The notes: a model not told the origin generated them from the sequence alone. A stretch of 43,137 bases of DNA from Clostridia bacterium (GCA_017452525.1 JAFTMG010000004.1:1-43137), one strand, 5' to 3'; counted from the first letter of the stretch, positions 1-8,811 are shown. Numbers and translations are program-made.

Positions 1-69
1 CGTCCCCGACGGTCCACCCCACAAGGGTTTGGCGATCACAAACCGTCCGTAAACGGACCGTCGGGGACG
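1..69. repeat. Inverted-repeat intergenic element at the left edge
   Basis: A perfect 15-base inverted repeat has one arm at 1-15 and the other at 55-69. A second short palindrome, GTCCGT-AA-ACGGAC, lies at 45-58. The element is G+C rich, lies outside any convincing gene and may be cut by the window edge. It resembles short dispersed intergenic repeats of clostridial genomes, but copy number cannot be seen here. Confidence 0.6.
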
Positions 70-128
70 CCGGTCCCTACAAGAAGGGTGCCGCATGGCG
101 GTTGTTCTGTTTCTACCAACACCCCGAT

Positions 129-183
129 AAACCCAAATTTGAAATTCTCAAACGGACCGACAAACCCCAATTTGAAAATTCTT
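129..183. repeat. Two-copy short direct repeat
   Basis: Two near-identical copies of a unit reading roughly AAACCC(C)AATTTGAAA(A)TTCT lie at 129-148 and 162-183. They are separated by a short segment containing CGGACCGAC, which echoes the inverted repeat at 1-69. They sit just before a terminator. No function is evident. Confidence 0.55.
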
Positions 184-193
184 TCCCCCGATG

Positions 194-224
194 GGAGCAC
201 AGGACACATCTGTGCTCCTTTTTT
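194..224 (+). terminator. Rho-independent terminator of a gene upstream of the window
   Basis: A 9-base stem (GGAGCACAG / CTGTGCTCC, 194-202 and 210-218) with a 7-base loop is followed directly by TTTTTT (219-224). This is a textbook intrinsic terminator reading to the right. No gene ends upstream inside the window, so it probably ends a transcript entering from the left. Confidence 0.8.
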
Positions 225-298
225 GTGCAAAAGATTATATTTTTCTTATGTGGGGGAAAATAGATATATATATATGATACGAATCTATCAAAAAATCA

Positions 299-327
299 TT
301 GACAAATCGGGCGTTTTGGATTACAAT
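299..327 (+). promoter_or_regulatory. Sigma-A-type promoter of the yicC operon
   Basis: TTGACA (299-304), a 17-base spacer and TACAAT (322-327) form a near-consensus promoter about 85 bases before the yicC start. It follows a terminator, so it probably drives the whole yicC-to-PASTA operon. Confidence 0.75.
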
Positions 328-414
328 AGTTATATATCATAAAATGGCATGAATATCCCCTTGCGGATGTTTTTGCGCTAAAACCGCTACGCAAAATGCG
401 GGAAAGGACATCAC

Positions 415-1308
415 ATGATGAACAGTATGACCGCCTTCGGCAGACACCGCGCCGATCTGGGCGGAAAGACGCTGACCGTCGAGATCAAGTCGGTCAACAG
501 CCGTTATTTCGATTTTTCCGTGCGCATGCCGCGCAGCATTTCTTATCTGGAAGAAAAGATCAAGCCCTATCTGCAGGCCCGCGGCATTACCCGCGGCAAG
601 GTAGAGGTCAGCATCCTGCAGGAAGCAAGCGCCACCGGCGGCAAAGCGGCGAATATCGTTCTCAACGAGACGGTCGCCGCGGGATATATCGCCGCCCTGC
701 GCGATCTGCGCGACAAATTCGGGCTTGCCGATGACATTTCCGTCATGACCGTTGCCCGCAACAGCGACATCTTCCTCACCCCCACCCCCGAGGAGGATGC
801 GGACGAGGCTTGGGAGGAGCTTCGCTCCGTCCTCGACCCCGCGCTGGACGTCTTCTTCACCGCCCGCCGCAACGAGGGCGCCAGACTTGAGGCAGATATG
901 CGCTCCAAGCTGGAGGGCATTGCCGAGCACGTTGCCGTGATCGAGGCAAACTCGGCACGCGAGATCGCCGGCTACCGCGACAAGCTGATGGAGCGACTGC
1001 AGAACATGCTCTCCGACAACAAGATCACCATCGATGAGAACCGTATTCTCACCGAGTGCGCCATTGCCGCCGACAAGCTTGCCATCGACGAGGAGCTGGT
1101 GCGCCTGCGCAGCCACTTCCACACCTTCACCGAGATCACCGAAAGCGACGAGCCCGTGGGCAGACGCCTCGACTTCCTCATGCAGGAGATCAACCGCGAG
1201 GTCAACACCATCGGTTCCAAATGCAACAGCTCGGATATCGCCAAGCACGTGGTCGCCGTCAAGACCGAGCTGGAAAAGATCCGCGAGCAGGTGCAGAACA
1301 TAGAGTGA
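415..1308 (+). CDS. yicC: YicC/YloC family endoribonuclease
   Basis: A 297-residue protein of the YicC/YloC family, which in characterised members is an endoribonuclease acting in RNA turnover. It opens with the family motif around MTAFGRH and the phrase EIKSVNSRYFDFSVRMP (residues about 22-38). It closes with the conserved DUF1732 region, including RRLDFLMQEINREVNTI and GSKCNSSDI near residues 255-280. Length matches the family (about 290). The ATG at 415 has GGAAAGGA (401-407) just upstream; a second in-frame ATG follows at 418. It is the first gene of the housekeeping operon, with remA 8 bases downstream. The yicC-remA-gmk-rpoZ order is conserved in Firmicutes. Confidence 0.95.
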   Translation: MMNSMTAFGRHRADLGGKTLTVEIKSVNSRYFDFSVRMPRSISYLEEKIKPYLQARGITRGKVEVSILQEASATGGKAANIVLNETVAAGYIAALRDLRDKFGLADDISVMTVARNSDIFLTPTPEEDADEAWEELRSVLDPALDVFFTARRNEGARLEADMRSKLEGIAEHVAVIEANSAREIAGYRDKLMERLQNMLSDNKITIDENRILTECAIAADKLAIDEELVRLRSHFHTFTEITESDEPVGRRLDFLMQEINREVNTIGSKCNSSDIAKHVVAVKTELEKIREQVQNIE

Positions 1309-1316
1309 GGTAAAAC

Positions 1317-1604
1317 ATGAAATTCATCAACATAGGATTTGGCAACATGGTCGCCGCCGACCGCGTGGTCGCGGTAGTCAGCCCCGATTCCGCTCCCATC
1401 AAGCGCCTGATCCAGGATGCCAAAGATCAGGGCCGTACCATTGACGTCAGCTGCGGCAGACGGACCCGTGCCGTCATCATCACCGACAGCGAGCACGTCG
1501 TTCTCTCCGCCATTCAGGCAGAGACCATTGCCAACCGTCTTGACAGCGAGGACGGCACCGATACCGCCGAGGAGGAATCCGAGGACGGCGATGGTGATCT
1601 CTGA
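1317..1604 (+). CDS. remA: RemA, DNA-binding extracellular matrix regulator (DUF370)
   Basis: A 95-residue DUF370 protein. In Bacillus subtilis RemA is an oligomeric DNA-binding activator of biofilm matrix and osmoprotection genes. The body ([20 protein letters not shown] near the start, then [14 protein letters not shown] around residues 42-55, then SAIQAETI) is collinear with RemA, and the Arg pair linked to DNA binding is present in GRRTR. The last roughly 18 residues form an acidic tail ([12 protein letters not shown]) beyond the usual ~89-residue length. An AGGTAAA ribosome site lies just before the ATG. It is embedded between yicC and gmk, the standard position. A paralogue, remB, lies at 27826-28089. 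Confidence 0.93.
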   Translation: MKFINIGFGNMVAADRVVAVVSPDSAPIKRLIQDAKDQGRTIDVSCGRRTRAVIITDSEHVVLSAIQAETIANRLDSEDGTDTAEEESEDGDGDL

Positions 1605-1640
1605 TCGCCACCGCACCATTACACGATAACGAGGTAAGAC

Positions 1641-2249
1641 ATGGAAACAGGATTATTGATCGTCATTTCCGGCCCCGCGGGAAGCGGAAAGGGCACCGTC
1701 AACGCCCAGCTTCTGCAAACGGGCGATTTCGCCTTCTCCGTCTCCGCCACCACACGCGCACCCCGCCCCGGCGAGGTGGACGGCGTGAACTACTACTACA
1801 TCTCCCACGAGGAATTTGAAGCACGCATCGCCTCCGGCGATATGCTGGAATACACCTCCTACGTCGGCAATTATTACGGCACGCCGCGAAAAGAGGCGGA
1901 GGCAGTATTGGCAAGCGGCAAGAATCTGATTCTGGAGATCGAAGTGGACGGCGCGGGTCAGGTGCGCAAGAAATTCCCCGAGGCGGTCCTGATCATGCTC
2001 CTGCCCCCCGACTTTTCCACCCAGGAATCCCGCCTGCGCGGCCGCGGCACTGAGACCGAGGATAAGATCCTGGGCAGATTGGCGCAGACCCGCGAGGAGC
2101 TGACCCATCTGGATATCTACGATTACATCGTCTACAACGAAACGGGCAAGAGCGAGATCTGCAAGGAGGACATCCTTTCCATCGTCCGCGCCGAAAAGCT
2201 CTCCCGCAAAAGAAATCCCGATGCCGCCCGCCGTTATTTCGGCAACTGA
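1641..2249 (+). CDS. gmk: Guanylate kinase
   Basis: A 202-residue guanylate kinase that phosphorylates GMP to GDP with ATP, essential for nucleotide supply. The P-loop GPAGSGKGT lies at residues 11-19. The GMP-binding segment follows, with TTRAPRPGEVDGVNYYY at about 38-54 and the Tyr-rich EYTSYVGNYYGTPR at about 72-85. Then come LEIEVDGAGQVRKKFP and the lid Arg region RLRGRGTET. Length is normal for the family. GAGGTAAG lies 6 bases before the ATG. It is followed after 43 bases by rpoZ, the conserved gmk-rpoZ pair. Confidence 0.97.
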   Translation: METGLLIVISGPAGSGKGTVNAQLLQTGDFAFSVSATTRAPRPGEVDGVNYYYISHEEFEARIASGDMLEYTSYVGNYYGTPRKEAEAVLASGKNLILEIEVDGAGQVRKKFPEAVLIMLLPPDFSTQESRLRGRGTETEDKILGRLAQTREELTHLDIYDYIVYNETGKSEICKEDILSIVRAEKLSRKRNPDAARRYFGN

Positions 2250-2292
2250 TTTTGTTTATTAAAATATACATCATACAGAAAGAGGAACCAAC

Positions 2293-2742
2293 ATGATCCA
2301 TCCTACCATTCAGGAACTCACCTACGACGGCAAATTCAACCGCTATGAGCTGGCTCTTGCCACCGCCAAGTGCGCCCGCAAGATCACCAATGAATACGTC
2401 CGTCAGAGAGACGCCGCCGAGAAGGCAATGACCGGCAACAAGGACACCGACAAGCCGCTGATGAACATGATCGACCGCGAATACCGTGACGAAAAGGCAG
2501 TCAAGATCGCCATCAACAAGATCCATCAGGGTGAATACACCATCGTAGAGCATGCGCCCGAGGAGCCCGAGTACGTGGCACCCGCCGAGGCAGACTCCCG
2601 CAACCCCTTCGCCAACACCGCAAGCGAAGAGGAAGAGAGCGATGCTGCTTCCGCCGAGGAAGAAGAGGACGCATTTGAGGAAGAGACCGAGGAGGAGGAC
2701 GAGGAGTCTTCCGACGGTCAGGACGAGGAGACGCTCAACTAA
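2293..2742 (+). CDS. rpoZ: RNA polymerase omega subunit with acidic C-terminal extension
   Basis: A 149-residue omega subunit that helps assemble and stabilise core RNA polymerase by binding beta-prime. The conserved core is residues 1-83: NRYELALATAKCARKI near the start and EKAVKIAINKIHQGEYTI near 68-85. The following ~60 residues are highly acidic (runs such as EEEESDAASAEEEEDAFEEE) and low in complexity, so the protein is about twice the usual ~70 residues. Position between gmk and priA is canonical. A coaBC gene, often found between rpoZ and priA, is absent here. AAAGAGGAACC lies just before the ATG. Confidence 0.92.
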   Translation: MIHPTIQELTYDGKFNRYELALATAKCARKITNEYVRQRDAAEKAMTGNKDTDKPLMNMIDREYRDEKAVKIAINKIHQGEYTIVEHAPEEPEYVAPAEADSRNPFANTASEEEESDAASAEEEEDAFEEETEEEDEESSDGQDEETLN

Positions 2743-2787
2743 ATTTCTGCCGTCCGGGAGAATACAGGGTAAAGGAGGGGATATCGG

Positions 2788-5301
2788 ATGCTATCGGAAC
2801 AGGAATACGCGCGGGTCTATCTGCTGGATCTGCCCTACGCCGCCGACCGTGCTTTTGATTATTATATCCCCTCCTCCTTGCGCTCTGCCACGCGCCGCGG
2901 CTGCTTCGTCACGGTGCCCTTCGGCAAGGGAAACCGTCAGCGCTTGGGCGTGGTGACGGAATTTACCGACCGTACCGAGCTTGCCGCCTCCATGGTAAAG
3001 CCTCTGCTCTCCGTCTGTGAGGCGCGACTGTCGCTGTCAGAGGAGATGCTGGGGCTTTGCTTTTATATGAAGGAGCAGACCCTTTGCTCCTTCGGCGACG
3101 CCGTTCACGCCTTGATCCCCTCCGCCGCCATGTCCCGTCTGCGGGACGTTTACCGACTGACCGACACCCCCATCTCCCCCGCGTTGCAGAGCAATGAGAC
3201 GGCGGTTGCCGTCCACCGTGAGCTGACCGAGCGCGGTGCCATGACGGAGGAAGCGCTTTGTCGGAAATTCGGCAAGGATATCACCGCCATCCTCAAAAAA
3301 ATGGAGCACGCCGGGCTGATCCTGCGGGAAACGCAGCTGCAGGCGGCAACCAATGAAAAGAAAGAATACCGCTACGCCTTCGCCCTCCCCACGGAGGATA
3401 TCGAGGCGCTGATCGCGGGCGAGATCCCGCCCTCCCTGAAGGGCACCCTCACCCGCAAACTGAACGAAAAGCAACGCGAGGTGCTGAAAACGCTGGCGCT
3501 GATGGACCGCCCCGGCGAGGCAGAGCTGATTGCCGAAAGCGGCTCCAATCCCGCCCAGCTGAAAACGCTGACCGAGCGCGGTATCCTCACCCGTGCGGAA
3601 GAGCGGATCGACCGCAACCCTTACGCCGCGGCGTCCGCCACACACACCGCTCCCGTGGTGCTGAACGAAGAACAAAACGCCGCCTATGAGACCCTCCGCT
3701 CTCTCTTTGACAGCGGCGATCCTCACGCCGCCCTGCTGCACGGTGTGACGGGAAGCGGCAAGACCAGCGTCATGCTCCGCATTCTGGACCGTGTGCTGGA
3801 GGCGGGCAGATGCGCCATCGTCCTGCTGCCCGAGATCGCGCTGACCCCCCAATCCCTCGCCATTTTCTGCGCCAGATACGGTGACCGCGTGGCGGTCATC
3901 CACTCCGGTCTTTCCGCCGGGGAGCGGTTTGACGCGTACACGAGAATACGGGAGGGGCGTGCCGATGTCGTTGTGGGAACTCGCTCCGCCGTGTTCGCGC
4001 CCGTCAGGGATCTGGGTCTGATCGTCATGGACGAGGAGCAGGAGCATACCTACAAATCCGACATGGACCCCAAGTACCATGCCCGCGACGTCGCCCGCTA
4101 CCGATGCGCCCACGCCAACGCTCTTCTGCTGCTCGCCTCGGCGACCCCCTCGCTGGAAAGCTACCACAAGGCAAAGGCGGGCAAATATACACTTTTGACG
4201 CTGAAGCACCGCTACGGCGATGCCGAGCTGCCCGACGTGACCGTGGCAGACATGCGCCCCGAAGCCGCCGCCGGCAATCTCTCCCCCTTGGGACAGACGC
4301 TGACGGAGGAGCTGCAAAAGACCGCCGCGCGCGGGGAACAAAGCATTCTTTTTCTGAATCGCCGCGGCTACAACGCCTTCGTCAGCTGCCGCTCCTGCGG
4401 AGAAGCGATCAAATGCCCCCATTGCTCCGTGTCTCTCACCTACCACACCGCGCAGGACAGCTACGAACGCGGCTCGCTGGTCTGCCATTGGTGCGGCTAC
4501 CGCACACGCCTCCCCGAGGTCTGCCCCTCCTGCTCCTCCCCGCATCTGGCGCGGATGGGCTACGGCACGCAGCGGGTGGAGCAGGAGCTGGGCATTCTCT
4601 TGCCCGAGAGCCGCATCCTCCGCATGGATACCGATACCACCTCGGCAAAATTCTCTTACGATAAGCTGCTCGGCAGCTTTCGCCGCCGCGAGGCGGACGT
4701 CCTGCTGGGCACGCAGATGGTGACCAAGGGACACGATTTCCCCGAGGTCACGCTGGTGGGCGTGTTGCTTGCCGACGCCTCACTGTATTTGGACGATTAC
4801 CGCGCCTCTGAAAAGACCTTTGCCATGCTGACGCAGGTGATCGGCAGAGCCGGACGGGCGGGTAAGGCGGGACACGCCGTGATCCAGACCAACAATCCCG
4901 ACAACGACGTCATCCGTCTTGCCTGCGCGCAGGACTACGAGACCTTTTACGAGCGAGAGATCAAGCTGCGCAAGCTTCTGGTCTTCCCACCCTTCTGCGA
5001 CATCGTGCTGATGACGCTGACCTGCTCGGATGAGCGCATCCTGCTGGAGGCATCCGCCGAGCTGCGGCAGATGTTTGACCGCAAGGTCCGTACCGAGTTC
5101 TCCGGTGTCAAGCACATCGCCTTCGGACCCTTTGAGGCTCCCGTCTACCGCGTGGACAACAAGTACCGCATGCGCATGATCGTCAAATGCGTGCTGAACC
5201 GCGAGAGCCGGGCACTCTTTGCCTCGATGCTCTCCTCCTACCACGGAAATACCTCCGTCAAGCCCACCTTAAGTATTGATTTCAATCCATCTTCTCTGTA
5301 A
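2788..5301 (+). CDS. priA: Primosomal protein N', replication restart helicase
   Basis: An 837-residue PriA, the superfamily 2 DNA helicase that recognises stalled forks and reloads the replisome. The N-terminal DNA-binding domain starts with YARVYLLDLPYAADRAFDYY. Walker A (GVTGSGKTS) lies near residue 318. The Walker B box reads MDEEQEHTYK near 413, where most family members have DEEH. Four zinc-binding Cys pairs are complete: C534/C537, C543/C546, C566/C569 and C579/C582. Helicase motifs include GTQMVTKGHDFPEVTLVG and QVIGRAGRAGKAG. A strong AAAGGAGGGG site precedes the ATG. Length is slightly above Bacillus PriA (about 805). Confidence 0.96.
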   Translation: MLSEQEYARVYLLDLPYAADRAFDYYIPSSLRSATRRGCFVTVPFGKGNRQRLGVVTEFTDRTELAASMVKPLLSVCEARLSLSEEMLGLCFYMKEQTLCSFGDAVHALIPSAAMSRLRDVYRLTDTPISPALQSNETAVAVHRELTERGAMTEEALCRKFGKDITAILKKMEHAGLILRETQLQAATNEKKEYRYAFALPTEDIEALIAGEIPPSLKGTLTRKLNEKQREVLKTLALMDRPGEAELIAESGSNPAQLKTLTERGILTRAEERIDRNPYAAASATHTAPVVLNEEQNAAYETLRSLFDSGDPHAALLHGVTGSGKTSVMLRILDRVLEAGRCAIVLLPEIALTPQSLAIFCARYGDRVAVIHSGLSAGERFDAYTRIREGRADVVVGTRSAVFAPVRDLGLIVMDEEQEHTYKSDMDPKYHARDVARYRCAHANALLLLASATPSLESYHKAKAGKYTLLTLKHRYGDAELPDVTVADMRPEAAAGNLSPLGQTLTEELQKTAARGEQSILFLNRRGYNAFVSCRSCGEAIKCPHCSVSLTYHTAQDSYERGSLVCHWCGYRTRLPEVCPSCSSPHLARMGYGTQRVEQELGILLPESRILRMDTDTTSAKFSYDKLLGSFRRREADVLLGTQMVTKGHDFPEVTLVGVLLADASLYLDDYRASEKTFAMLTQVIGRAGRAGKAGHAVIQTNNPDNDVIRLACAQDYETFYEREIKLRKLLVFPPFCDIVLMTLTCSDERILLEASAELRQMFDRKVRTEFSGVKHIAFGPFEAPVYRVDNKYRMRMIVKCVLNRESRALFASMLSSYHGNTSVKPTLSIDFNPSSL

Positions 5302-5327
5302 GATGCTCTAAAGAAAGGATCACCGTT

Positions 5328-5783
5328 ATGGCTAAAAGAAATATCGTTAAAGTAGGCGACCCCGTGCTTCGCAAGGTCAGCCGCCCCGTTGAAAAATTTG
5401 ATGACCGTCTTCACACGCTTTTGGACGACATGGTCGAGACCATGCGCGCCGCCAACGGCTGCGGTCTCGCCGCGCCTCAGGTCGGCATTCTGCGCCGCAT
5501 CGCCGTGGTCGAATGTGTGGAGGGCGAGGTCTTCGAGCTGATCAACCCCAAGATCATCGCCTTCTCCGGCACCCAGGAGGAGCAGGAGGGCTGTCTCTCC
5601 ATCCCCGGTGAGGCAGGCATCACCCGCCGCCCCAAGTATGTGACCGTTCGCGCCCAGGACAGAAACGGCAACACCGTGGAGTACACCGGATCCGATCTGC
5701 TGGCACGTGCCTTCTGCCACGAGCTGGATCATCTGGACGGCAAGCTCTTCACCGACTGCGCCATCCGCATGCTCAACGACTGA
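5328..5783 (+). CDS. def: Peptide deformylase
   Basis: A 151-residue peptide deformylase, the metalloenzyme that removes the formyl group from nascent N-terminal formyl-Met. All three family motifs are intact: GCGLAAPQVG (residues about 44-53), EGCLS with metal ligand C89, and HELDH with metal ligands H131 and H135 and catalytic E132. It lies 26 bases after priA and 20 bases before fmt, so the formylation and deformylation enzymes are co-transcribed as in most bacteria. AAAGGATC lies before the ATG. Confidence 0.97.
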   Translation: MAKRNIVKVGDPVLRKVSRPVEKFDDRLHTLLDDMVETMRAANGCGLAAPQVGILRRIAVVECVEGEVFELINPKIIAFSGTQEEQEGCLSIPGEAGITRRPKYVTVRAQDRNGNTVEYTGSDLLARAFCHELDHLDGKLFTDCAIRMLND

Positions 5784-5803
5784 CCGAAGAAAGGGAAATA
5801 CCG

Positions 5804-6748
5804 ATGAAGATCGTCTTTATGGGCACCCCAGAATTTGCCCTGTATTCTCTGGAGGCAATCTCCTCTCAGCCCGACAACGAGATCGTTGCCGTTCTCACCC
5901 AGGCAGATAAGCCCCGCGGACGAGGCTACGCCCTGACCCCAACCCCCGTGAAGGTCTGGGCAACGGAGCGGAACATTCCCGTATATCAGCCCGCCACTCT
6001 TCGTGACGGTGCCTTTGAGGAAACCTTGCGTGAGCTGGATCCCGATCTGATCGTGGTCACCGCCTACGGCAAGATCCTCCCCCAATACGTTCTGGATTAT
6101 CCCCGATACGGCTGTATCAACGTCCACACCTCCCTGCTCCCCCGCCACCGCGGCGCCGCGCCCATGCAGCGTGCCATTCTCGCGGGTGACACCGTGACGG
6201 GTGTATCGGTCCAGCAGATGGACGCGGGGATCGACACGGGAGACGTGCTGGTCACACGGGAGATCCCCATCGGTCCCGATGACAATCTGGAGACCGTTCA
6301 CGACAATCTGGGGCTTGTCAGCCGTGAGGCGTTGTGCGAAACGCTGACCCGTATCAAGGAAGGCACGCTTTCTCCCGTCAAACAGGACGAGACGCATGCG
6401 ACCCATGCGGCAAAAATTGAAAAATCCGATTGTCTCATTGATTTCACCGCAGATGCGCAAACTGTTCATAATCAGATCCGCGCCCTTTCCCCCATGCCTC
6501 TCGCCTTCACCTACACCCCCGACGGTAAGCTGCTGAAGATCCCGCAGAGCCGCCCCGAGAGCCGCGACGGCGAAAACAGCTGCGTTCCCGGCACGGTGGT
6601 ATCGCTGGACGGTGCCATCACCGTTGCCTGCGGTCGCGGCACCATCTCCCTTCTGACGGTGCTTCCCGAGGGCAAGGGCAGAATGGCGGCGGCAGACTAT
6701 ATCCGCGGCAGAAAGCTTGCCGTCGGCGACCGTCTGGGCAAGAACTGA
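5804..6748 (+). CDS. fmt: Methionyl-tRNA formyltransferase
   Basis: A 314-residue enzyme that formylates initiator Met-tRNA using 10-formyl-tetrahydrofolate. The N-terminal Rossmann-like domain starts MKIVFMGTPEFALYSLEA. The signature NVHTSLLPRHRGAAP (residues about 105-119) carries the catalytic Asn/His region. It is followed by GVSVQQMDAGIDTGDVL, where the conserved Asp sits. The C-terminal OB-fold tRNA-binding domain runs from about residue 205. Length matches the family (about 315). AGAAAGGGAA precedes the ATG. Confidence 0.97.
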   Translation: MKIVFMGTPEFALYSLEAISSQPDNEIVAVLTQADKPRGRGYALTPTPVKVWATERNIPVYQPATLRDGAFEETLRELDPDLIVVTAYGKILPQYVLDYPRYGCINVHTSLLPRHRGAAPMQRAILAGDTVTGVSVQQMDAGIDTGDVLVTREIPIGPDDNLETVHDNLGLVSREALCETLTRIKEGTLSPVKQDETHATHAAKIEKSDCLIDFTADAQTVHNQIRALSPMPLAFTYTPDGKLLKIPQSRPESRDGENSCVPGTVVSLDGAITVACGRGTISLLTVLPEGKGRMAAADYIRGRKLAVGDRLGKN

Positions 6749-6798
6749 TACCTCTTTGCGGATCCCCATCCGTATTTTGAAACAAAAAGGAGTACCCT

Positions 6799-7494
6799 AT
6801 GCCCTTTTACTATTATTTCGACCCGACCATGCTGATCGTATTGCCTGCGCTTTTGCTGGCACTTTACGCACAGTTCAAGGTCAAATCCGCCTATCACGCG
6901 GGAGACCGCGTTTCCACAGGCTACGGTATGACGGGCTACGACGCGGCGCGCCGCATCCTCGACCAAAACGGGCTTTATCACGTCTCTATTGAAGAGATCC
7001 CGGGCGAGCTCTCCGATCATTACGATCCGCGCGCCAACGTGATCCGTCTTTCCGCCAAGGTCTATCATTCCAACACCGCCTCCGCCGTGGGCGTTGCCGC
7101 CCATGAGGCAGGTCACGCGGTGCAGTACGCGCAGAATTACGCACCCATCAGGCTGCGCGCCGCCATCATCCCTGTCTGCAACGTCGGCTCCACGCTGGCG
7201 CTCCCCCTTTTTCTGGTCGGTCTCCTTCTGGTGATCGAGCCGCTGATGTGGTTCGGTATACTGGCATACAGCCTGACCGCCCTGTTTCAGCTGATCACCC
7301 TCCCCGTGGAGTTTAACGCCAGCCGCCGCGCCATGACCATTCTGAGCGACAGCGGCAGATTTACCGAGGAGCAACTCCGCGCCTCCCGCAAGGTGCTTTC
7401 CGCCGCTGCCTTGACCTATGTGGCGGCACTCGCCACTTCTCTGCTCAGCGTGCTCCGTCTGATCGTCATCGTGGGCGGAAGACGCAGGGATTGA
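6799..7494 (+). CDS. Membrane zinc metallopeptidase, YugP family
   Basis: A 231-residue membrane protein of the YugP zinc metallopeptidase family. It opens with a hydrophobic segment (about residues 7-24). The metal-binding signature HEAGH lies at residues 102-106 (H102, E103, H106), in the context VGVAAHEAGHAVQYAQNYAP. At least two further hydrophobic stretches follow at about 120-160 and 190-225. The physiological substrate of the family is not established. It occupies the usual fmt-rsmB interval of clostridial genomes. AAAGGAG precedes the ATG. Confidence 0.88.
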   Translation: MPFYYYFDPTMLIVLPALLLALYAQFKVKSAYHAGDRVSTGYGMTGYDAARRILDQNGLYHVSIEEIPGELSDHYDPRANVIRLSAKVYHSNTASAVGVAAHEAGHAVQYAQNYAPIRLRAAIIPVCNVGSTLALPLFLVGLLLVIEPLMWFGILAYSLTALFQLITLPVEFNASRRAMTILSDSGRFTEEQLRASRKVLSAAALTYVAALATSLLSVLRLIVIVGGRRRD

Positions 7495-7500
7495 TCGCCT

Positions 7501-8811
7501 ATGATGAACGTCAGACAATCCGCTCTCGCCACCCTGACACGGTGTGACCGGGACGGCTCTTATTCCAATCTGGCACTGGACGCCGCCATCAAGGCGGGGG
7601 ATTTTTCTCCCGCCGATCGCGGTCTGCTCACCGCGTTGGTCTACGGCGTGATCGAGCGCCGCATCACGCTGGACTATCTGATCGACCGTCTCGCGGACCG
7701 AGAACCTGCGCGGATCGACCCGCAGGTGCGCAACATTCTGCGCCTCGGACTCTACCAGCTGAGATACCTTGACCGCATCCCGCCCCACGCCGCCATCAAC
7801 GAAAGCGTCGCCCTTGCCACCCGCAAAAGCGCGGGCTTTGTCAACGCGCTCCTGCGCGGCTATCAGCGGCAGGCAAAAACGCTTACCCTGCCCGCCCGCC
7901 AAGACGGGCTGATCCCTTATCTTTCGGTGAATTATTCCTTCCCCGCTCCGCTGTGCGAGCGCTTTGTCCGCATCTTCGGCGAGGAGCGTGCCGAACGGAT
8001 CCTTGCCGCCTTCGCGGTGCAACCGCCGCTGACGGTGCGGGTCAACACCCTGAAGACCACCCGTGAGGCACTGCTTGCCGAGCTGGCGGCGCAGGGACAC
8101 TCTCCCACCCCGTCCCCCCTGTCTCCCGACGGCATCCTGCCGGGCTCAGCCGCGCCGCTTCACGAGGGCGTGGCATCGGGGCGCTTTTTCGTGCAGGACA
8201 CCGCCTCCCAGCTCTGCGTCAGAACGCTTGACGCAAGACCCGGAGACACCGTCATCGATGCCTGCTGCTGCCCCGGCTCCAAAAGCTTCGGCGCCGCCAT
8301 CGATATGGAAAACCGCGGGCGGGTCCTCTGCTTTGACCTGCACAAAAACAAGCTCTCTCTGGTCAGCGCGGGAGCGGAAAGACTTGGCATCTCCATATTG
8401 GAGACGGACGCCCGAGACAGCCGCACCTACGATCCCACACTTTGCGGCATCGCCGACCGTGTCCTTTGCGACGTTCCCTGCTCCGGCTTCGGCGTCATTG
8501 CCAAAAAGCCCGAGATCCGCTATAAGGACCCCGCCGACAGCGCGGCACTGCCCGACATTCAGCTGGCGATCCTTGAAAACAATTGCCGCTACGTCAAGAA
8601 GGGCGGTGTGCTGGTCTATTCCACCTGCACCCTTCTCCCCGAAGAAAACGAGGAGAATATCGCGCGCTTTCTCGCACGTCACCCCGAATTTTCCCCCGAG
8701 CCCTTTTCCCACAGCGGCATCACCGCGACGGGCGGCACGCTGACCTTGACCCCCGATGAACACGGAACCGACGGCTTCTTCATCGCCAGACTGAGAAGAG
8801 CCGCGCATTGA
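7501..8811 (+). CDS. rsmB: 16S rRNA (cytosine-967 C5)-methyltransferase
   Basis: A 436-residue RsmB. The N-terminal ~140 residues are a NusB-like RNA-binding domain (RQSALATLTRCDRDGSYSN; NILRLGLYQL). The C-terminal domain is the SAM-dependent m5C methyltransferase. The two active-site cysteines are both present: C327 in DVPCSGFG and catalytic C376 in STCTLLPEENEEN. The SAM-binding motif reads DACCCPGSKS where DAxAAPGGKT is usual, so one glycine is replaced by Ser. The start is six bases after the yugP stop with only a weak ribosome site, suggesting coupled translation. ATGATG allows a start at 7501 or 7504. Confidence 0.93.
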   Translation: MMNVRQSALATLTRCDRDGSYSNLALDAAIKAGDFSPADRGLLTALVYGVIERRITLDYLIDRLADREPARIDPQVRNILRLGLYQLRYLDRIPPHAAINESVALATRKSAGFVNALLRGYQRQAKTLTLPARQDGLIPYLSVNYSFPAPLCERFVRIFGEERAERILAAFAVQPPLTVRVNTLKTTREALLAELAAQGHSPTPSPLSPDGILPGSAAPLHEGVASGRFFVQDTASQLCVRTLDARPGDTVIDACCCPGSKSFGAAIDMENRGRVLCFDLHKNKLSLVSAGAERLGISILETDARDSRTYDPTLCGIADRVLCDVPCSGFGVIAKKPEIRYKDPADSAALPDIQLAILENNCRYVKKGGVLVYSTCTLLPEENEENIARFLARHPEFSPEPFSHSGITATGGTLTLTPDEHGTDGFFIARLRRAAH

